Source of the DNA: Salinisphaera sp. Q1T1-3
GTDB lineage: Bacteria > Pseudomonadota > Gammaproteobacteria > Nevskiales > Salinisphaeraceae
DNA: 64,000 bases
Direction of reading: 5' to 3'
NCBI RefSeq assembly: GCF_003602005.1
Contig: NZ_QZWD01000002.1
Span: 304,666 to 368,665 of the forward strand
This document shows positions 45,097 through 54,173 of this stretch, in pieces. Position 1 is the stretch's first letter. Each line of letters starts with the position of its first letter. A program made the translations under genes and the position numbers. The notes beneath the pieces are model-generated. The model ran no database searches and had not been told where the DNA came from. It saw nothing but the letters and a program-made list of their open reading frames with translations.

Positions 45097-45375
45097 TCAG
45101 TACATGAAGTCGTTGTTTCCCAAAAAGTAATAAACAGCTTTTAGAATATCGTCTTCTTTGGGGCGGGCGAGCCTGCTTTTCACGTTCTCGGTAATATCGA
45201 CTAACGTAAGTACTTCGACGAACGTAATCATGTGTTCGTCGAAAGCCATTTCCTCGGATTCGTTCTCGGCGAGATAGTACTGGGTTCGTTTCAAACCCTC
45301 GATCGACTCCGTATCGATGCCGGTTTCAATATAAATCCAGCCTGCCGAAGGCAGCCGGTCGCTGTGTCTGGTCAA
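45097..45375 (-). CDS. Small acidic protein of unknown function in A+T-richer patch
   Basis: This 92-residue, strongly acidic protein is not recognised. It has SEEMAFDEHMITFVEVLTLV in the middle and DDILKAVYYFLGNNDFMY at the end. Its DNA is clearly less GC-rich than the surroundings, which suggests recent acquisition. Its acidic, compact form and position after a broken frame would fit an immunity protein, but no toxin domain is visible, so that is speculation. Confidence 0.5.
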   Translation of the reverse strand: MTRHSDRLPSAGWIYIETGIDTESIEGLKRTQYYLAENESEEMAFDEHMITFVEVLTLVDITENVKSRLARPKEDDILKAVYYFLGNNDFMY

Positions 45376-45616
45376 TCGGCAAAGTGCTCGAATTGGAGCA
45401 TGGGGCGGCGGGTTAGGGCCACGCAGAGCATGTCGTCGATCGCTTGAGCGACGCGCGTTAAAACCTCGTAGGTTGGTATCGACCCCAGGATACGACGGAA
45501 ATCCGCATCATCGTGTCGTGTTGTGATTCGCGAGACGCGGCTTTTATTTAAGACCGTGTGTGCAGGCGTCGTCGAGACCGTTTTATTCGAGATGGGCAGA
45601 CGCCATCGAATAAACG
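45372..45616 (-). pseudogene. Possible remnant coding segment upstream of 45097 gene
   Basis: An open frame overlapping the next ATG by 4 bases ends in DADFRRILGSIPTYEVLTRV, AQAIDDML and LQFEHFAD, which reads like natural protein. No start codon with a ribosome site lies within the stretch that is not occupied by the neighbouring zinc-finger gene. It may be the C-terminal remnant of a gene whose start was lost. Not recognised. Confidence 0.3.
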
Positions 45617-45970
45617 CTACGCGGTATGTTGTTTTTTGGCCCGCCAGTTCTGGATCAGACGATAGATCAGGCTTAAAAGGCCGAATACGAGACAGAACAG
45701 CCCGAGAGCGTAGGGCCGGGTGAGCAGACCGACAAACGTGACACCCAGAAGAAGCATCAGCAGAACAGGGCGATAATCGGCACGCGCTGGCGGTTTCTGT
45801 TCGGCAGTGGCCGACGCGACAAGCGCTGCCATGTTGTCGATGCGTGCGCGACAGTCCGCCGAACAGGCGATGCCGCCCGGGCTTTGCTGCACGCATTCCC
45901 GACAGACGCCCCGGCCGCAGCTGCGACAAGCGCCCACGGCAGGCGTCGACTCATGATAAAAGCACTCCAT
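45617..45970 (-). CDS. B-box-type zinc-binding membrane protein
   Basis: The 117-residue protein starts with a Cys/His cluster (CFYHE, ACRSCGRGVCREC, ACSADC) like the B-box zinc-finger proteins found before membrane domains. Two hydrophobic segments follow (VLLMLLLGVTFVGLL and LGLFCLVFGLLSLIY), then a basic tail. ATG 45970 (MECFYHES) begins at the zinc site; the frame upstream is without support. Function unknown; such proteins are common in proteobacteria. Confidence 0.7.
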   Translation of the reverse strand: MECFYHESTPAVGACRSCGRGVCRECVQQSPGGIACSADCRARIDNMAALVASATAEQKPPARADYRPVLLMLLLGVTFVGLLTRPYALGLFCLVFGLLSLIYRLIQNWRAKKQHTA

Positions 45971-46240
45971 GTCGTATTCACCCCCGATAACGTCGTGTGA
46001 TTCCCGGGCGACCGGGCCCGCCAGGCCGAACCGCCGATGCGGACTTGAAATATCCCTTGCGCGGCTCATCCGGCGTCGAAGACATCCGGATCGCCAAACA
46101 TGGTGCGCGGGTCAGGCGACAGCTGACTGAACAAGCCGCGTTGGCGCAACGGTCGGCGAGGAAAGACTTTCGTACCGCCGCGCGCCGGTTGCGATACGTG
46201 CCCCGATTCCGGCCTGTCCGGGGCTCGTGCGTCGCTGCAC

Positions 46241-46939
46241 TCATGCCCGAGCTGCGAGGCGCTGCATGATGGCCGCCGCCTCCTTGAGGCGCTTCGATGT
46301 CAAACGTGCCGACGGACCGCTTAGGCCAAAGCCGGCTCTGAGTGAGCCGTTGGATACCCAGGGCACCGCAATGCAGCTCAAACCGGCCTGATAATTGTTC
46401 TGATCCAGCGCATAGCCGCGTGCTGCGATGGTCTCCAGTGTCCTGTCGAGCGACGGGCCGAGCCGATCGGCGTGGACGTCCATGCCATGACGTCGCAGGC
46501 CCGGATCGAGCGCGAGAAACAACAGCCCGATCGCCGAGCCGGCCATTGGCTGGCGCTCGCCGGCCTGACTGCTCGCGCGGAGCGGTTTCTGGCTTTCGAT
46601 GGCATCCAGAAAGTACACCTCGTCGCCCGAAGGCACGGCAACAAACACGGTTTCGCCGGTTTCGCGGGCGATGGCCTCCAGTGTCGGACGCAGCTGGCGA
46701 CACAACCCGCGATCATCGCCGACCACTCGCGACAGGTTCAGAATCCGCTCGCCGAGGTGATAGCGCGTATCGTTGGCCCGACGCCGAACATAGCCGAGGG
46801 CAACCAGCGTCTGTAACAGATTGTGGGCGGTCGTCGACCGGGTGCCGATATCAGAGGCGATGTGTTGCAGAGACGAGGCGCCACCGGCGTGGGCCAGGTG
46901 CTCGAGTATGGCAAGCGCGCGTTCGACGGACTGGATCAT
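46241..46939 (-). CDS. IclR-family transcriptional regulator
   Basis: The 232-residue protein has an N-terminal winged helix (ALAILEHLAHAGGASSLQHI, then TAHNLLQTLVALGYV) and the IclR effector domain with GYALDQNNYQAGLSCIAVPW. IclR regulators often control aromatic catabolism. It diverges from the ABM-VOC/EthD operon. ATG 46939 (MIQSVERAL) starts at the usual family position. A 21-bp inverted repeat lies between it and the operon. Confidence 0.85.
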   Translation of the reverse strand: MIQSVERALAILEHLAHAGGASSLQHIASDIGTRSTTAHNLLQTLVALGYVRRRANDTRYHLGERILNLSRVVGDDRGLCRQLRPTLEAIARETGETVFVAVPSGDEVYFLDAIESQKPLRASSQAGERQPMAGSAIGLLFLALDPGLRRHGMDVHADRLGPSLDRTLETIAARGYALDQNNYQAGLSCIAVPWVSNGSLRAGFGLSGPSARLTSKRLKEAAAIMQRLAARA

Positions 46940-46975
46940 GGCGATCGGGTTGTGCGGGCGTTGGGCCCGTCGCGG

Positions 46976-46996
46976 ATATTCAACATCGTTGAATAT
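46976..46996. promoter_or_regulatory. 21-bp inverted repeat, candidate IclR operator
   Basis: ATATTCAAC-ATC-GTTGAATAT is a perfect 9-bp inverted repeat with a 3-base spacer, A+T-rich, 37 bases upstream of the IclR start and 110 bases before the divergent fusion gene. Its place suits autoregulation plus control of the operon. Confidence 0.6.
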
Positions 46997-47106
46997 ATCA
47001 GGCAATTCGTGCGGATTCTTGTCGTAATCGCGGCTACCGGGGATAGTCAACCATATAGGCGATGCGGGCAACCGCATCGCGTGACCCGTTGTCCCGGAGA
47101 TTCCGT

Positions 47107-47940
47107 ATGACTCGTACTGTGATCGCTCGTGCCACACCGCTGGCCGGCCAGGCCGATGCACTCCGACGCCAGATCGAAACCCTGGCGCACGCCGTGCGGG
47201 CCGAGCCGGGCAATATCCGTTTCGAAGTGTATACCGAAGCCGATGGCCAGACCCTGCAAATACTGGAAAGCTATCGCGACGACGCCGCATTCGACGCCCA
47301 TGCGAAAAGCGCGCACACCCAGCGTTTCAACGAGGCGTTGACCGACATCGTCGAAGGCGGCGCCTCGACGGTCACCGAACTGCAGGCGATCGTCGCGCGA
47401 CCCAGTGCCGCGCCCGGGATTCGGGCCATCGATCACGTCGGCGTCACGGTGCCGAACGTGGACGAGGCGACGGCATTCTTCGAATCGGCGTTCGGCGCGG
47501 TCACGGTGTACGACGTTCTGCCCAAGGACGGCGAACCCATGGCCGGCGAGGGGCCCGAGCACGAGCTCGGCCTGACGTCCGGGACGCAGATCGTGCATAT
47601 GCGCCTGATGCGCATCGGCAACGGGCCGTGTGTGGAAATGTTCCAGATGGCCGACGCCGAAAGCCGGCAAGCGCCGCGTCTGGAAGACTTTGGCCTGACG
47701 CACTTCGGGCTCTATGTGGACGACATCGAAGCCGCCGCGTCGCGTTTTGAGCAGGCCGGCGGTACGTTGCTTTCGGCGACACACCCGTTGGCCGGCGTCG
47801 AGGACGGCGAGCGTAATGCCGGCGTCTACGGTCGGACGCCCTGGGGCATGCTCGTTGAATTCATCACCTATCCGGACGGCATCGAATACGCCGAAAATCA
47901 AGTGATCACGCGTTGGACGCCCACCCCAGAAGGTGACTGA
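47107..47940 (+). CDS. ABM-VOC fusion: antibiotic-biosynthesis-monooxygenase plus glyoxalase-like domain
   Basis: The 277-residue protein joins two domains. Residues 1-95 are an ABM-type ferredoxin-like domain (RFEVYTEADGQTLQILESY). Residues ~105-270 are a VOC domain whose metal ligands appear in place: His in AIDHVGVTV, Glu in CVEMFQM, His in LTHFGLYVDD and Glu in LVEFITYP. ABM domains act on quinones and small oxidised molecules, VOC enzymes on dioxygenation or isomerisation, so the fusion may act on an aromatic intermediate. ATG 47107 has GGAG 7 bases upstream. It is followed by an EthD gene. Confidence 0.8.
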   Translation: MTRTVIARATPLAGQADALRRQIETLAHAVRAEPGNIRFEVYTEADGQTLQILESYRDDAAFDAHAKSAHTQRFNEALTDIVEGGASTVTELQAIVARPSAAPGIRAIDHVGVTVPNVDEATAFFESAFGAVTVYDVLPKDGEPMAGEGPEHELGLTSGTQIVHMRLMRIGNGPCVEMFQMADAESRQAPRLEDFGLTHFGLYVDDIEAAASRFEQAGGTLLSATHPLAGVEDGERNAGVYGRTPWGMLVEFITYPDGIEYAENQVITRWTPTPEGD

Positions 47941-47988
47941 GCCAGCCACACCGCATCACCCAATCGACTTCATTGTCTGGAGTTTTGC

Positions 47989-48342
47989 ATGATCAAGATG
48001 ACCATGTTTCTCAAACGCCACCCCGATCTCACCCACGAAGCCTTCGTGCGCCATCACATCGATACCCACGGCCCGCTCTTTCGCTCGATCCCGGAAGCCG
48101 AGGCGCACGTGCTGCGTTATATCCAGACGCATCCGACCGCGCCGCCGGCCGATACGGTGCCTCAGGCCGACTACGACGGCACCGCGGAACTCTGGTTCGA
48201 TAGCCCCGAAGGCATGCAGGCGGTCCTGCATTCCGAAACCTACCGGAACACCGTGTTTCCGGACGAAAAGACATTCCTGGATCACGACAACACTCTGATT
48301 CTGGTCGGCGAACAGATCGAGATCATCGAAGACAAGAGCTGA
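47989..48342 (+). CDS. EthD-domain protein
   Basis: This 117-residue protein is an EthD-type dimeric alpha/beta-barrel: MIKMTMFLKRHPDLTHEAFV with HHIDTHGPL and later TVFPDEKTFLDHD. EthD proteins accompany oxygenase systems and anthrone or methylsalicylate-like chemistry. It follows the ABM-VOC gene by 48 bases, so the two probably form one IclR-controlled operon. Confidence 0.8.
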   Translation: MIKMTMFLKRHPDLTHEAFVRHHIDTHGPLFRSIPEAEAHVLRYIQTHPTAPPADTVPQADYDGTAELWFDSPEGMQAVLHSETYRNTVFPDEKTFLDHDNTLILVGEQIEIIEDKS

Positions 48343-48961
48343 TCCATCGCGGGGCCGCCGCGAACGGCGACGTGCCCTGCAAGGCCCGTCGGCATGGCCA
48401 ACGCCGTCCGCATGGGCCGTGCGCATGCAGCCTATCGCGCCGCCTGCCAGCCGTCATGGCGTGCTCGAGAATCGCGTCGGATCGGGCGTGTCGTTCGTTA
48501 CCAGGCATGCCGCCTTGCTGCCGCGTCGCTATAAGACGGCAATGCACAAAGTGCTTGCCGGTTGACGGGGCGCTCGTTCAATAGGGCGTAGGCGGCCAAT
48601 CCATAGGGCCTGTCGAGGTTTCTTGCGAGTCCGCGCCAAGCGCGCCCTGAAATTGACGATGGGCGGCAAGACGAGGCTTAGCACGCGCCGCGCAGTGACT
48701 CTGCGCCAGCGGGCTACAACGCTGTATCGCCGTCGTGTTTTTGATTTTGGGGCGCTTGTCCCTTCGGGTTGGGCCGCCCATGAAAAATCGACGATGGGCG
48801 CCCGGCGGCGTTGCGAGCCTCGATCGTCGCACGCCACGATCGGCAACTCGCGCCTTGCCGGACACACTGCGGTCTCTCGACGAAAAGGCGCTCGAACGAA
48901 ACCTTAACACGCCCTAGCGTCCAACTCGGGCCGTTGGCCTGACGAATCCACGCAATGATCA
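48343..48961. other. Intergenic region containing repeat B copy 1
   Basis: No gene is seen. Repeat B copy 1 fills 48605-48915 and ends 46 bases before the MFS gene, so it probably supplies or displaces that gene's promoter. Confidence 0.6.
48605..48915 (+). mobile_element. Repeat B, copy 1 (MITE)
   Basis: This 311-base element is shared with 51256-51539. The ends are an imperfect inverted repeat of GGGCGTGTTGAGGTTTCG type, and TA flanks both sides (48604-48605 and 48915-48916), as for TA-targeting DDE elements. Inside, GCGCAG-TGACT-CTGCGC forms a hairpin whose paired bases differ from copy 2 in a compensating way. There is no transposase gene in it. Confidence 0.8.
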
Positions 48962-50356
48962 ATGCCGACAACGTCGGTCTGGAATGTCTCCATGAGTGAT
49001 TCGAACGGCGCGTCGTCATCGGCGAGCCGCAACGAAGGTCTGTTCTCGAAAGAATATCGCCTGCTGAGTTGCAGCCTGGTCGCGATGACCGCACTCGTGG
49101 CTTTCGAGGCCCTGGCCGTGGCCACCGCGATGCCCGTTATCGCAGACCGCCTGTCGGGGTTAGGCCTCTATGCACTGGCGTATGCCGGGCCGATGGCGGC
49201 CAGCGTCGTCGGCATGGCGGCCGCCGGCTGGTTGAGCGATGCGCGGGGCCCGCGCCCGGTCTTTCTGATCGGGACGATCGGCTTTGCCGCGGGCCTGCTC
49301 ATCGCCGGCATGGCACCCACCATGTCCGTGCTGGTGGCGGGCCGTGTCGTCCAGGGCATTGGCGGGGGCGCGATATCCGTGGTTGTCTACGTCATCGTGG
49401 CCCGGGCCTATCCGGAAACACTGCGACCGGGCGTTTTCGCGCTGTTTTCGGCCGGCTGGGTCGTGCCATCGCTGCTTGGGCCAGCGGCCAGTGGGTTGAT
49501 CGTCTCGACACTCGGTTGGCGCTGGCTGTTTCTGCTGATCCCGGCGCTCGTCGTGCCCGTCGCGTGGGTCATCAATGGGGCGTTGCGGCACGTGGCCCAC
49601 GATCGGCAACCCTTCGCCCGGCCGCGGCAGCTCGGCTGGGCACTGGTCGCGGCACTCGCCGTGGGGCTGGTACATGCCGCCGCGCATTCGCATCGCACGG
49701 CCCACTGGCTTGGATTGATCGTTGGTCTGGCCGGCCTGATTCTGATTGCGCCGCGCCTATTGCCTCGGGGCACGTTGACCTTGCACCAAGGGCTGCCAAG
49801 GGTCATCGCGGTTCGGATGATCATCGGTGCGGCATTCTTCGCCAGTGAAGCCTTCATTCCATTGTTGCTCGAAAACGAGCATGGCTTGCCACCCGCGCTG
49901 ACCGGTATCGCACTCAGCCTGGGTGCGGGCGGCTGGTTTGTTGGCGCCTGGCTTCAGGGCCGTCCGCGTCTGGCCGGTTTTCGATTGCCCGTGATGGGCC
50001 TGACCGCGATGGGCGCTGGCCTGGCGGTGATCTGTGGTTCGCAAATGGCCTGGGCATCCATCCCGCCGATCCTGATCGGCTGGGCGCTCGTCGGATTGGG
50101 GATGGGGCTCGGGTATGCGAGCCTGTCGGTGCTCACCTTGGCCTTGACGCCCGCCGAGGCTCAGGGGTCGACGGGTGCCACGCTCAAACAAGCCGATGCG
50201 CTATCGATCGCGCTGGCGTTGAGTGTGGGCGGCACCGCCATCACCTGGTTGCCCGACGGCGATCCCACGATCTACGCGCTCTGCTTCGGATTCACCTTCC
50301 TGCTGGCCTGCAGTGGGGCATCAATCGCGGCACGCCTGCCAAGAGCCAACACGTAA
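48962..50356 (+). CDS. MFS transporter (drug/metabolite exporter-like)
   Basis: The 464-residue protein has about 14 hydrophobic segments and MFS features: AVATAMPVIADRLSG in the first segment, AAAGWLSDARGPRPVF as the loop 2-3 motif A, and GRVVQGIGGGAISV as motif B. This points to a DHA2-like exporter. Starts at ATG 48962 and ATG 48992 are both possible; neither has a strong ribosome site. Repeat B lies immediately upstream. Confidence 0.8.
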   Translation: MPTTSVWNVSMSDSNGASSSASRNEGLFSKEYRLLSCSLVAMTALVAFEALAVATAMPVIADRLSGLGLYALAYAGPMAASVVGMAAAGWLSDARGPRPVFLIGTIGFAAGLLIAGMAPTMSVLVAGRVVQGIGGGAISVVVYVIVARAYPETLRPGVFALFSAGWVVPSLLGPAASGLIVSTLGWRWLFLLIPALVVPVAWVINGALRHVAHDRQPFARPRQLGWALVAALAVGLVHAAAHSHRTAHWLGLIVGLAGLILIAPRLLPRGTLTLHQGLPRVIAVRMIIGAAFFASEAFIPLLLENEHGLPPALTGIALSLGAGGWFVGAWLQGRPRLAGFRLPVMGLTAMGAGLAVICGSQMAWASIPPILIGWALVGLGMGLGYASLSVLTLALTPAEAQGSTGATLKQADALSIALALSVGGTAITWLPDGDPTIYALCFGFTFLLACSGASIAARLPRANT

Positions 50357-50465
50357 AAGAGGGGTGGATTCAGATCGCAAACGCAACACGCCAGGAAAGG
50401 TGGGACACCGCAAGGCTTTTAGTTAAGTTGAGGTTGTCGAGACCATCAACGAAACAGGCTCTGCG

Positions 50466-51740
50466 ATGTCCCAAACGCATCTTAGCGCACGCGAGCGATG
50501 CAATATTCTTCTGATGTCTCAATTCGGCTTTAACCAGGCCGAAATCGCACGACGCCTGGGTCGCATCGAAGCACCATCAGTCGAGAGTTCAAGCGAAACC
50601 AGTCGCCGCACAACCCGTCGTATCACGATGTTCATGCGCAGCGGGCCGCCGAGCAGCGACGATGGGTAGTCCGCCATCGACGACGGCTCGATCATCGTCC
50701 ATTGGTCGATTTCGTGATTGAGAAGCTTCATGTCGTCTGGTCGCCGGAAGCGATTGCCGGCCGATTGATCACGTGTTTCCCAATACACCGGCGATGCGGA
50801 TCAGTGCCAAGCAGATCTATGCCTGGATCGAGGCGGATTCGATCGCGTGCGGCACGCTTTATCGCCCGTTGCGACAGCGCCATAAAAGACGCCATCGACG
50901 AAAGCCGAGGCTGAGATGTCGCGCTCGACGTGAAAGCCGATTGGATATCGAACAACGTCCTCAAATCGTTGATCGACGGGCGCGCTTCGGCGACTGGGAA
51001 AGGGATACGATGCTCGGGTCAGGCAAGGCGGCATGGTCACCCACGTCGAACGTCGCAGCGGCTATCTAGTGGCGTTCAAGCAGCCGAATCGACTCGCTGC
51101 CCCTTGGCAAAAGCCACCGTCAAAGCATTCGAGAGCTTCCCGAGACGCTGGCGACGAACGATGACTTACGACGACGGAACCGAATTCAGTGCCGATGATC
51201 GTATATAACAAGGCAGCGGCTTCCGGATCTTCTTTGCACGGCCGCATTCGCCCTGGGGCGTGTTGAGGTTTCGTGCGAGTCCGCGCCAAGCGCTGTTTTG
51301 CGGCAAGACGAGGCGTAGTGCGCGCCGTGCAGTCATTCTGCACCAGCGGGCTACAACGCTGGATTGCCGCAAAACAGCGCTTGCCCCTTCGGGTTGGGCC
51401 GCCCATGAAAAATCGACGATGGGCGCCCGGCGGCGTTGCGAGTCTGGATCGTGGCACGCCACGATCGGCGACTCGCGCCTTGCCGGACACACGGCGGTCT
51501 CTCGACGAAAAGGCGCTCGAACGAAACCTCAACACGCCCTAGCGGAGAGGCTGTAATGAAAACGCGAATGGACTTCTACGGCAATTCTTTCCCAAGCGAA
51601 GCTCATTCGAGTCTATTTCTCAAACCGAACTCGACAATGCGATCGATTTGCTGAACCGTCGACCGAGAAAACGCCTCGGCTATCGAACGTCTTACGAAGT
51701 CCTCACGCAAAATATTCGTGTTGCGATTGGAACCTGTATC
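50466..51740 (+). pseudogene. Broken IS30-family transposase
   Basis: The N-terminal helix-turn-helix (FNQAEIARRLGR) is present. Later segments of the integrase region, YDDGTEFSADD and LLNRRPRKRLGYR in the other copy's wording, occur in different frames and are separated by repeat B. It cannot produce an active transposase. Confidence 0.85.
51256..51539 (+). mobile_element. Repeat B, copy 2 (MITE), nested in IS30 remnant
   Basis: The 284-base copy has near-perfect ends GGGCGTGTTGAGGTTTCG and its complement, with the 23-base arms differing at one position. It also carries an internal 19-bp perfect inverted repeat, AAGCGCTGTTTTGCGGCAA at 51288-51306 and its complement at 51364-51382. A small hairpin GTGCAG-TCATT-CTGCAC lies between those arms. 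It interrupts the IS30 transposase, so it transposed after the IS30 copy arrived. Confidence 0.85.
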
Positions 51741-51805
51741 CACCAACCCATGACGAACGTCGTAGGCGGTCGCACCGAATAGTGCCGGGCTTGCCCCGAA
51801 CGACG

Positions 51806-52957
51806 CTATTCCAGGGTCGCGAACGTCGCGCGCACATCGGCCACGAAAGCGGTGGGGTTCTCGAGAGCCGCGAAATGGCCGCCTTGGGCGGGTTGGTTGT
51901 AATATCGCAGGTCCGCGAACCGCTTTTCCGCCCAGCGCCGCGACAGCCGCATGGCCTCGCCGGGGAACATGCTGACGCCGGCCGGCAGCGGGACAGGGTC
52001 GCCGGGCATATCACCCTGTCCTCGTGCGTTTTCCCAGTAAAAGCGCGCCGAACTGGCGCCGGTGTTGGGGAGCCAGTAGAGCATGATGTCATCGAGGATG
52101 TGGTCGAGTGCGATCGTCCGCTCCGGTTCGCCGCCGCTGTCGGTCACGTCCTGGAATAGGGCATAGATCCATGCCGCCAGCCCTGCCGGCGAGTCCGCCA
52201 AGGCGAACCCGACCGATTGTGGCCGGGTGTTCTGGAGCTTCATGTAACCCGACAGCTCGGCGTCGTATCGCTTCATGTCGGCGAGCATCGCTTGCTCCTC
52301 GCCTGTCGCGTCCGCGATCTCGTCTTCCCATGGTTGGAACATGACCATGTTGAGATGGATGCCGGCAAGGCCGGGCGCGCGCATATGCGCCAACACCGTC
52401 ACCACGGCCGCGCCCCAATCGCCGCCCTGTGCGAACCAGCGCTCGCCATAGCCCAGTCGTTGCATCAGCACGATATAGGCATCGGCCACACGGGCCGCGT
52501 TCCAACCCGTCTCCGTCGGCTTGTCGGAAAAGCCAAACCCCGGCATCGACGGGATCACCAGATGAAAGGCCTGCCGCGGATCACCGCCATGCGCGGCCGG
52601 ATCGGTCAGCGGGCCGATGACATCACGGAACTCCAGAATCGACCCTGGCCAGCCATGCGCGAGCAAGAGCGGCACCGCGTCGGGTTCCGGGGAACGAATA
52701 TGGAGGAAGTGGATGCCCAGTCGATCGATGACGGCACGGCTGCTACCCCATTGGTTGATAAGGCTTTCCGCATTTCGCCAGTCGTACCCGTCACGCCATC
52801 GATCGACCAGATGGCGGATGGCCGGCAGGCTCGGCCCCTGGCTTCCATCAGTGACGGTGCCGGCATCAGGCCAGCGGGTGCGGACAAGCCGATCGGCGAG
52901 GTCGGCAAGCTCGGCCTCACCGATATGAATCGGGAACGGAGTGATGGCATCGGTCAT
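51806..52957 (-). CDS. Epoxide hydrolase-like alpha/beta hydrolase (EHN domain)
   Basis: This 383-residue enzyme has the N-terminal epoxide hydrolase domain (PFPIHIGEAELADLADRL) and an alpha/beta-hydrolase core with the oxyanion segment HGWPGS, the nucleophile Asp in GGDWGA, and the catalytic His in QGGHFAALE. It would open epoxides with water. ATG 52957 (MTDAITPF) was used because the residues before it are not conserved in this family. Genes of this type sit next to aldo/keto reductases in detoxification sets, as here. Confidence 0.85.
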   Translation of the reverse strand: MTDAITPFPIHIGEAELADLADRLVRTRWPDAGTVTDGSQGPSLPAIRHLVDRWRDGYDWRNAESLINQWGSSRAVIDRLGIHFLHIRSPEPDAVPLLLAHGWPGSILEFRDVIGPLTDPAAHGGDPRQAFHLVIPSMPGFGFSDKPTETGWNAARVADAYIVLMQRLGYGERWFAQGGDWGAAVVTVLAHMRAPGLAGIHLNMVMFQPWEDEIADATGEEQAMLADMKRYDAELSGYMKLQNTRPQSVGFALADSPAGLAAWIYALFQDVTDSGGEPERTIALDHILDDIMLYWLPNTGASSARFYWENARGQGDMPGDPVPLPAGVSMFPGEAMRLSRRWAEKRFADLRYYNQPAQGGHFAALENPTAFVADVRATFATLE

Positions 52958-53089
52958 GACGGTGGTCTCTATAGGGTATTTCGGCGGGCGTCGGGCCATA
53001 TCACGAGAGGCGCACACGGCGACGTTTTGTGCAGAATAGCGTGCGGATATTGGATTCCTGCTGGCTGGGAACGTTGCGTCGGTCGCGCG

Positions 53090-54166
53090 CTACTCGCCCC
53101 ATCCGGTTACCGCACGGCCACCGAATACCATTCGCCGGATGTCCGGAGAAGTCAGTACCGTACTGAAGGTCGGCGCGGGCGCGCTCGCTTCATCGAGGCG
53201 CGCAAGCTGCTCGTCGCTCAGGCGAAGGCCGGTAGCGGCAACGTTGCTCTCGATTTGCGAGACTTTACTTGCGCCGATCAGGGTAGAAGCCACCCCCGGA
53301 CGCGCCAGGGTCCAGGCCAGTGCGACCTGGGCGACCGGCCGTTCGACTTCGGCCGCGACCGTCTGGGCTGCTTCCAGAATGTCCCAGTTGCGGTCGGTGA
53401 ACTTGCTGTCGCCGAACGGATTGGCACCGCTGAGGCGCCCGGTGCCCGAGGTATCCTCGCGCCGGTACTTGCCGGACAGGAAGCCGCCGGCCAGTGGGCT
53501 CCACGGCATGATGCCCATCCCGCCCTCGCGTGCCACCGGGAAATGTTCGGCCTCGACATCACGCGCGACCAGCGAATATTCGAGCTGCATCGCGATCGGG
53601 CCGGGCACGCGGCGCTCGGTTGCAATTGTTGCGGCCTTGCAGCCGACCCAGGCAGGCATGTCGGAAAAGCCGAAATAGCGGATCTTTCCGGCCCGCACAA
53701 GATCGCCCAGCGTTTGCAGAATTTCCTCGACCGGTGTCACCCCGTCCCAGATATGCATCCAGTAGAGATCGATATAGTCCGTGCCGAGCCGCTTCAGCGA
53801 CGCATCAAGCGCGCGGTGAATGTTCTTCGCGCCGGCCCCGCCGGCATGCGGATTGCCGCCGCCGCCCTGGCTGGCGGTGAGCGGACTGGCGGATGCGTTG
53901 AAGCCGAACTTCGTCGCCAGCACGATCTCGTCGCGTACACCCGCGTCCGCAATGAACCTGCCGACCAGACGCTCGCTTTCGCCACCGGAATAGATGTCCG
54001 CCGTGTCGATGAAATTGCCACCCGCATCGCGATAGGCGTCAAAGATTGCGCGCGAGGTATTCTCGTCGGCGCCCCATTCGCCGGGGCCGAAGGTCATCGT
54101 GCCGAGTGCCAGTGGGCTGACGACCAGGCCGGAGCGGCCGAGCGTGCGGAAATCTGTGAGGTTCAT
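53090..54166 (-). CDS. Aldo/keto reductase
   Basis: The 358-residue enzyme has the full AKR tetrad: Asp in FIDTADIYS, Tyr in the same segment, Lys in LATKFGF and His in YWMHIWD, plus the C-terminal nucleotide segment TLIGASKVSQIESN. It would reduce aldehydes or ketones with NADPH. It diverges from a TetR regulator with an 80-base shared control region and is followed by the epoxide hydrolase on the same strand. Confidence 0.87.
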   Translation of the reverse strand: MNLTDFRTLGRSGLVVSPLALGTMTFGPGEWGADENTSRAIFDAYRDAGGNFIDTADIYSGGESERLVGRFIADAGVRDEIVLATKFGFNASASPLTASQGGGGNPHAGGAGAKNIHRALDASLKRLGTDYIDLYWMHIWDGVTPVEEILQTLGDLVRAGKIRYFGFSDMPAWVGCKAATIATERRVPGPIAMQLEYSLVARDVEAEHFPVAREGGMGIMPWSPLAGGFLSGKYRREDTSGTGRLSGANPFGDSKFTDRNWDILEAAQTVAAEVERPVAQVALAWTLARPGVASTLIGASKVSQIESNVAATGLRLSDEQLARLDEASAPAPTFSTVLTSPDIRRMVFGGRAVTGWGE

Positions 54167-54173
54167 GTCATCT

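Larger units (their letters stand above)
50363..51744 (+). mobile_element. Degenerate IS30-family element interrupted by repeat B
   Basis: The ends GGTGGATTCAG (50363) and the complementary TATCCACC (to 51744) match the intact-ended IS30 copy at 61968-63066. The transposase begins at 50466 (MSQTHLSARERCNILLMSQF) but is broken by many frameshifts and small deletions. Repeat B copy 2 (51256-51539) sits between the DDE-region fragments. The 3' part resumes at about 51555 and ends with KRLGYRTSYEVLTQNIRVAI-like text. Confidence 0.85.
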
